From the NCBI GenBank assembly GCA_038117205.1, contig JAYOFL010000029.1, positions 1 through 42,501 of the forward strand: 42,501 bases of DNA. The letters are read 5' to 3'. The translations under genes and the position numbers were made by a program. How positions within the stretch are numbered: the stretch's first letter is position 1; each line of letters starts with the position of its first letter. Below the pieces are notes generated by a model. That model was not told where the DNA came from. It searched no databases and saw nothing but the letters and a program-made list of their open reading frames with translations. Of the stretch, positions 38,759 through 42,501 are shown one piece after another. Source of the DNA: JAQBZY01 sp038117205. GTDB taxonomy: Bacteria > Pseudomonadota > Alphaproteobacteria > Rhodospirillales > Casp-alpha2.

Positions 38759-38849
38759 CGTCATTCCTAAGCCAAGAGAGACCGAGAAGGCGGGAACCCA
38801 GGCTTTCTGCTCTGAATTTACTGGGTCCCGGATCAAGTCCGGGATGACG
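38759..38849. repeat. ATGACG-ended palindromic intergenic repeat, copy 1 (degenerate left arm)
   Basis: The element runs from CGTCAT to ATGACG and contains GGGAACCCAGG on the left. The right arm is CTGGGTCCCGGATCAAGTCCGGGATGACG in two pieces. The left arm has been altered (CCTAAGCCAAGAGAGACC), so pairing is only partial. The central CTCTGAAT...ACTGGGTCCC is shared almost exactly with the copy at 42293-42367, showing they are the same family. A second copy of the inner arm is at 38713-38731. Such elements are common between alphaproteobacterial genes and are probably non-autonomous mobile or structural repeats. Confidence 0.75.
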
Positions 38850-38872
38850 GAAGTGGTGTCCGCGTCGCCTCG

Positions 38873-40138
38873 CTACGTTCCGGCGTTCTTCGCCGCCGCG
38901 TGGTAGGCCAGATAGGAGCGTTGCGTCTGGATGTGATCGGCGAGGAAGCGGGCGTCGTGCCACACACCCCAAATGAACGATGAGCCGCGCTGCGCCAGCC
39001 ATGGCAGGCCGAGGAAATAGATCCCGGGCTCGGCGGAAACGCCGCGTCGGTGCTTCGGGCGGCCCCGCTCGTCGAACGCATCCACCTTCAGCCAGCCGAA
39101 ATCGACGGTGAAGCCGGTCGCCCAGATGACCGAGGTAACGCCCGCCGCCTTCAGGTCCAGTTCCAGGACCGGGTCCGTCATGCAGGGCGGGGCCGGCGGG
39201 ATGTCGCGCGCGCCGGGTTCTTCCGGCAGCGTGAGCCCGTTCTGTGAGACGTAATCGTCGGCCTCGTCCAACAACGACAGATAGTTGGCGTCGCCGCGCT
39301 CGATGTTGTGCGCAAGGTCGGGCGCGAAGTTCAGAACGCCGTCCGTGTACGCCTCCGTCTTGCCGACCAGGTTCATGCCGCGCAGGGCGAGCCGGCGGAA
39401 GTCGACCGTGTGTCCGCCGTCGGCGCCGCTGACGGCGATGGTGACGTGCTCCGTGCCGGCGGACGGCGGCGCCGCGTCCCACTTGCCGAGCACGCCGAGC
39501 CACCAGACGAAGTCGCGCCCGCGATAGGCGCGGGGCGGCCGGTCGTGCGGCCCGACGGAAAGATAAACCCGCCGTCCCGATTTCAAGAGCTCGTCGGCGA
39601 TCTGCGTGCCGGACGAGCCGGCGCCGATCACCAGCACCGCGCCTTCCGGCAACTGGCCGGGATTGCGATAGGCGCTGGAATGGAGCTGTCGCATGCCGGC
39701 GCTTTCGGGAATGACGGTGGGAACGATCGGTTTCTGAAACGGTCCGGTGGCGGCGACGACGTAGCCGGCGTCGAAGGCGCCCGCCGAGGTTTCGACGTGG
39801 AAACCGGGCCGGCCCGGGTTCCGGCGCACCTCCGTCACCTCGACGCCGCAGCGGATCGGCGCGTGAACCTTTTCCGCGTAGGCGGCGAAATAATCCGCCA
39901 CCATGTCCTTGCCGGGGAAGCCGTCGGGATCGCTCGGAAATTCCATGCCGGGAAAGCGGTCGTGCCAGGCCGGGCCGTTGGCGACGAGGGAATCCCAGCG
40001 TTCCGTGCGCCAGCGTTCGGCGATGCGGTGCCGTTCCAGCACCAGGTGCGGCACGCCTTGCGCGCCCAGGTGCTCGCTCATGGCGATGCCGGCCTGGCCG
40101 CCGCCGACGACGAGCACCTCGATCTTCTCAACGGCCAT
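38873..40138 (-). CDS. flavin-containing monooxygenase / NAD(P)-binding FAD oxidoreductase
   Basis: The 421-residue enzyme has an FAD-binding Rossmann loop at the N-terminus (VEKIEVLVVGGGQAGIAMSEHL) and a second NADPH-binding loop (GAVLVIGAGSSGTQIADELL). Between them lies the FMO-type segment FPGKDMVADYFAAYAEKV, and VVAATGPFQKP and VTSVIWATGFTVDFGWL late. The layout matches the CzcO/YUCCA-like branch of class B monooxygenases. The oxidised substrate is unknown. The second in-frame ATG (40138) is chosen; the first (40144) adds two residues. It is divergent from the secreted protein gene at 40302. Confidence 0.92.
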   Translation of the reverse strand: MAVEKIEVLVVGGGQAGIAMSEHLGAQGVPHLVLERHRIAERWRTERWDSLVANGPAWHDRFPGMEFPSDPDGFPGKDMVADYFAAYAEKVHAPIRCGVEVTEVRRNPGRPGFHVETSAGAFDAGYVVAATGPFQKPIVPTVIPESAGMRQLHSSAYRNPGQLPEGAVLVIGAGSSGTQIADELLKSGRRVYLSVGPHDRPPRAYRGRDFVWWLGVLGKWDAAPPSAGTEHVTIAVSGADGGHTVDFRRLALRGMNLVGKTEAYTDGVLNFAPDLAHNIERGDANYLSLLDEADDYVSQNGLTLPEEPGARDIPPAPPCMTDPVLELDLKAAGVTSVIWATGFTVDFGWLKVDAFDERGRPKHRRGVSAEPGIYFLGLPWLAQRGSSFIWGVWHDARFLADHIQTQRSYLAYHAAAKNAGT

Positions 40139-40301
40139 GGTCACCCCCGTTACGGCGTTCCGAAAAGCCAGCCTAAGGGATTCGCCGGATCGGCAAAATT
40201 ACATTCTGGGGGGAAGCCGCGGCGGCGCTTGCATTGTCCTAGGTCACAGCGTGTTTCGGCTGTCGAGCGCACCATGGCAATGTGGAATCTGGAGGTATGC
40301 C

Positions 40302-41207
40302 GTGACGCCCGTGCGTAAAATTTCGATGTTGGCGTCGGTTGCCTGTATTTGGCTGACGGCCGCAACCACCGCAATTGGCGGCACCGTCGAGACTAGGCAT
40401 TTGCTCGCCAGCGACGCAAAGGGCGGTCTGTCCGACGGGCAACTGACGGCATTGGCCACCGACGCCGAACGAACGCTCGCCGCCGTGCTCGATTATTGGT
40501 CCGTGGATGCCGGACTGGATCGATTCGACAGGATCAGGGTGATATTCGATTCGCCGCGCCAGGGCGATTACACGAGCGTGTTCTTCTGGCGCTCTGAGGG
40601 TCGGCGTCGGTACCGGACTGTCCTCGTTCTTGGCTTCGAGGAGCCGCGCCAGATGCTGGCGCACAAGCTTTCCAGCGCCGTGCTCTTGCAGCGCGACAAG
40701 CTGATACGCAACATGCTGGGGATCCTGACAGAGATCAAACTCGGCAATCCGGCGACGTTTCCGATGTGCGGTTTCGACGTCGACGATTGGGCCGGCCTGT
40801 TCCTGGCCGACAACACAGCGATCCCGCTTGCGGACCTTGGGCCGGACGACCAGTCGTGGGGAATGGGCGAGGGGCGCGACGGCCGGATCGTCGTTCATGA
40901 TCGAAAGCGTCAGCACATGGCATATGCTGAAGCCGGGTCATTCGCGGCTTTCTTGGAGCGGCGCTATGGCCGGGAAAAGTTGAAGGCGCTGCATCAGGCG
41001 GCGTCCGGCGGCGCCGCACGGTTGTGGCGCGAGGTGTTCGGCGCCGATCTCCCGGAACTGGAGGTGGCATGGCGCCTAGCGACGATCGAACACTTCAAGG
41101 CCCGACCTGAACAGGCTGCGGCGCTGACGACGCTGGTCGCGGCAGATCCCACGACGGCCTGCACCGTCGCGCGGCAATTGGCGCCGCGGGCAAACCCCCG
41201 GCGTTAG
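40302..41207 (+). CDS. secreted peptidase-MA-like protein without a visible zinc-binding motif
   Basis: The GTG at 40302 is fixed by GGAGGT at 40291-40296, five bases before it. The 301-residue product has a signal peptide (ISMLASVACIWLTAATTAIGG) and then an alpha-rich domain with long helices. The C-terminal part SFAAFLERRYGREKLKALHQA and LWREVFGADLPELEVAWR is typical of the peptidase MA-like (gluzincin) family, in which a HExxH motif follows a strand. At that place this protein has MLAHKLSSAVLL (His121), where Glu and the second His are missing. It is therefore likely a non-catalytic relative, or the family link is only distant. No neighbouring gene hints at a role. Confidence 0.78.
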   Translation: MTPVRKISMLASVACIWLTAATTAIGGTVETRHLLASDAKGGLSDGQLTALATDAERTLAAVLDYWSVDAGLDRFDRIRVIFDSPRQGDYTSVFFWRSEGRRRYRTVLVLGFEEPRQMLAHKLSSAVLLQRDKLIRNMLGILTEIKLGNPATFPMCGFDVDDWAGLFLADNTAIPLADLGPDDQSWGMGEGRDGRIVVHDRKRQHMAYAEAGSFAAFLERRYGREKLKALHQAASGGAARLWREVFGADLPELEVAWRLATIEHFKARPEQAAALTTLVAADPTTACTVARQLAPRANPRR

Positions 41208-41535
41208 CCGATAGACCATCTCCATTTTTCGAGTTGCCCGCCCGGGTAACGGCGTCATTCCTGAACGATGCGGAGCTCACAAGATCGCGCTTGTCGTTGG
41301 AGCCGGGGCCGTAAGCCGCGCCTGCCGGCCTCTCGGCATCCTATTCGAGAAGACGAGAATTTCTATCCCGATTTCATGCCCTTCGAGTGTGCCTCGGTTT
41401 GCGGTTTGCTTAGCTGCCTTCCTTTAGTATGAGAGGTTGGGTGCCGAGTTTTGAAACTGAAATAAGCTGACTGAAGGCTCTCTCCTCCGCCCCTCTCCTC
41501 ACTTTTCCAAGAATAGCAGCAAAGACATCACCGAC
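41208..41535. other. intergenic region before the cyclic-nucleotide-binding gene
   Basis: The 328 bases hold no convincing gene on either strand; the frames present are short or antisense to the next gene. The 3' half is less GC-rich than the window average and probably contains the promoter of the gene at 41536. No clear -35/-10 pair or strong Shine-Dalgarno sequence is seen just before that ATG. Confidence 0.4.
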
Positions 41536-42135
41536 ATGGGTTGGATCGAGATTCTCGGGTACGCGGCTTCCGGCGCCGTGTTCGTGACCTTTTGGATGAA
41601 GACCCTGGTTCCGCTCCGGCTGATCGCGATTGTCGGCAATTTTCTTTTTCTCGGGTATGGGATTAATGCGGATCTCGGGAATATCGTTCTCCTGCATGCC
41701 GCGCTATTGCCGCTGAATTCGTTGCGCCTCGTCCAGGCGATGCAGTTGAGAAAAAGATTGCATCAAATGGCGCATGCCGATTTCGACCCGCGCGCCCTCT
41801 TTCCCTTCATGACGGAAGTCGAGAAATCCGCCGGTGACTACATCTTCAAGCGCGGCGACGCGGCGCTGGACATCTATTATCTGGTGCAGGGCCGCGCCAA
41901 GTTCGAGGAACTCGGGGTCGGCATCGGACCGGGAGAGCTGATCGGAGAGATCGCCATGTTCGCTCCGGACAAAAACCGGACGCAATCGGTCGTCTGCGAA
42001 ACCGACTGCAAGCTCATGAAGATTTCCGAGCCGCAGACGCTGCAGCTTTACGCCGACAACCCTGAATTCGGTTTGTATATCACCAAGATGATGGTCGCCC
42101 GGCTGCTGGAAAACGCCAAAAGAGCGGCCGCCTAG
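41536..42135 (+). CDS. membrane-anchored cyclic-nucleotide-binding-domain protein
   Basis: The 199-residue protein has two or three N-terminal membrane segments (about 5-22, 26-44 and 48-66) containing ILGYAASGAVFVTFWMKTLVPLRLIAIVGNFLFLGYG in pieces. A cytosolic cNMP-binding domain (about 95-190) follows, with AGDYIFKRGDAALDIYYLVQGRAKF, and the cassette region GPGELIGEIAMFAPDKNRTQSVVCET. The phosphate-binding part reads GELIGEIAMFAPDKNRTQS, close to the usual G-E-x(5-6)-R-x-A/S pattern. There is no helix-turn-helix, so it is not a CRP-type regulator. It may sense cAMP or cGMP at the membrane, which is inference. The combination with this small membrane domain also occurs in other alphaproteobacteria. 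Confidence 0.88.
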   Translation: MGWIEILGYAASGAVFVTFWMKTLVPLRLIAIVGNFLFLGYGINADLGNIVLLHAALLPLNSLRLVQAMQLRKRLHQMAHADFDPRALFPFMTEVEKSAGDYIFKRGDAALDIYYLVQGRAKFEELGVGIGPGELIGEIAMFAPDKNRTQSVVCETDCKLMKISEPQTLQLYADNPEFGLYITKMMVARLLENAKRAAA

Positions 42136-42204
42136 CCGGGACAAGTTCCACCGGCCGCTGTCACCTAACGTGCACCGCCGGCCGGCGGCGCGGCTGGCGT
42201 TGGA

Positions 42205-42276
42205 TTAACGGGGCAGCGGTTTGTACTTGATCCGGTGCGGCTGGCCGGCATGGTCGCCAAGGCCGTTTCGCCTCGT
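42205..42276 (-). pseudogene. duplicated, decayed 3' end of ettA
   Basis: Reading on the minus strand, this stretch ends RRNGLGDHAGQPHRIKYKPL plus PR and a TAA stop. The true ettA end at 42396 reads KKRRLGDDADQPHRIKYKPL plus TR and TGA. The DNA is about 80% identical over some 50 bases, and homology fades beyond. It therefore looks like a leftover copy of the ettA C-terminus, separated from the true gene by a palindromic repeat. Confidence 0.72.
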
Positions 42277-42292
42277 GCGCATCCACCCCTCC

Positions 42293-42367
42293 CGTCATTC
42301 CCGCGCAAGCGGGAACCCAGGCCATCCACTCTGAATCTACTGGGTCCCCGCTTACGCGGGGATGACG
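42293..42367. repeat. ATGACG-ended palindromic intergenic repeat, copy 2
   Basis: The element starts CGTCATTCCCGCGCAAGCGG and ends with CTGGGTCCCCGCTTACG, then CGGGGATGACG. The arms pair almost perfectly over ~28 bases around a central loop of about 20 bases. Most of the inner segment (AACCCAGGC, CTCTGAATCTACTGGGTCCC) matches the copy at 38759-38849. It sits between the true and the duplicated ettA 3' ends. Confidence 0.85.
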
Positions 42368-42395
42368 GAAATTAATGTTGTCTTTTCGACTGTGC

Positions 42396-42501
42396 TCAGC
42401 GCGTCAGCGGCTTGTATTTGATCCGGTGCGGCTGGTCGGCGTCGTCGCCGAGGCGGCGCTTCTTGTCGGCCTCGTAATCCTCGTAGTTGCCTTCGAACCA
42501 C
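42396..42501 (-). CDS. ettA: energy-dependent translational throttle protein EttA (C-terminal end only)
   Basis: Only the last ~34 codons lie in the window. They read WFEGNYEDYEADKKRRLGDD and then ADQPHRIKYKPLTR followed by TGA. This is the characteristic C-terminus of EttA, an ABC-F ATPase that binds the ribosomal E site and couples translation to the cell's energy state. The rest of the gene is beyond the right edge. Confidence 0.85.
   Translation of the reverse strand, partial: WFEGNYEDYEADKKRRLGDDADQPHRIKYKPLTR

Overview
The window is a GC-rich chromosomal segment (roughly 65% G+C) from an alphaproteobacterium, most likely of the Rhodospirillales type. This rests on gene content rather than on a marker gene: an ArsR-methyltransferase/metF/metH operon, MlaA/MlaC lipid-transport genes, a GreB of the alphaproteobacterial form, NAGGN osmolyte genes, and ATGACG-ended palindromic intergenic repeats. 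No tRNA, rRNA, CRISPR array, prophage or insertion sequence was recognised. Most of the window is housekeeping or stress metabolism, with several local scars.

Layout. Positions 1-3600 (minus strand) hold the start of a DinG-like helicase, a PAS histidine kinase, and a periplasmic solute-binding gene broken by one in-frame stop. Positions 3600-6400 (plus strand) form an orphan-gene patch: an AT-rich leader, a secreted protein of seven paired-cysteine repeats, a protein with a lysine/alanine tail, a small conserved-looking protein and an extremely Arg-Arg-rich repeat protein, followed by a GNAT acetyltransferase. Positions 6985-12980 (minus) are the methionine-cycle operon: regulator/methyltransferase, metF, metH and a small lipoprotein, with a perfect palindromic operator candidate inside the promoter. 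Positions 13264-15820 (plus) carry mlaA, mlaC and a CurA-like reductase. Positions 15836-20655 (minus) carry a SulP anion transporter, greB, an MFS exporter, an AhpD-like protein and a small membrane protein.

Positions 20750-24979 are the most unusual part. The NAGGN (N-acetylglutaminylglutamine amide) osmolyte operon is present as peptidase and ngg synthetase, but only the last ~42 codons of asnO remain. They are joined directly to a divergent SLC13-type transporter gene that has lost its 5' end and also appears to lack an internal ~33-residue segment. This looks like a deletion through a divergent promoter, or an assembly collapse.

Positions 24990-35316 hold a TauD-like dioxygenase, sthA, a cysteine-rich protein, a DM13 protein, katG, a Gfo/Idh oxidoreductase with an aldo/keto reductase, and two methyltransferases. 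sthA and katG point to redox and peroxide defence. An FNR/FixK-like box lies between the second methyltransferase and a YeeE/YedE sulfur-compound transporter. Positions 36557-42501 hold YgiQ, a flavin monooxygenase, a peptidase-MA-like secreted protein without a visible zinc motif, a membrane-anchored cyclic-nucleotide-binding protein, and the 3' end of ettA. A second decayed copy of the ettA 3' end lies on the far side of a palindromic repeat.
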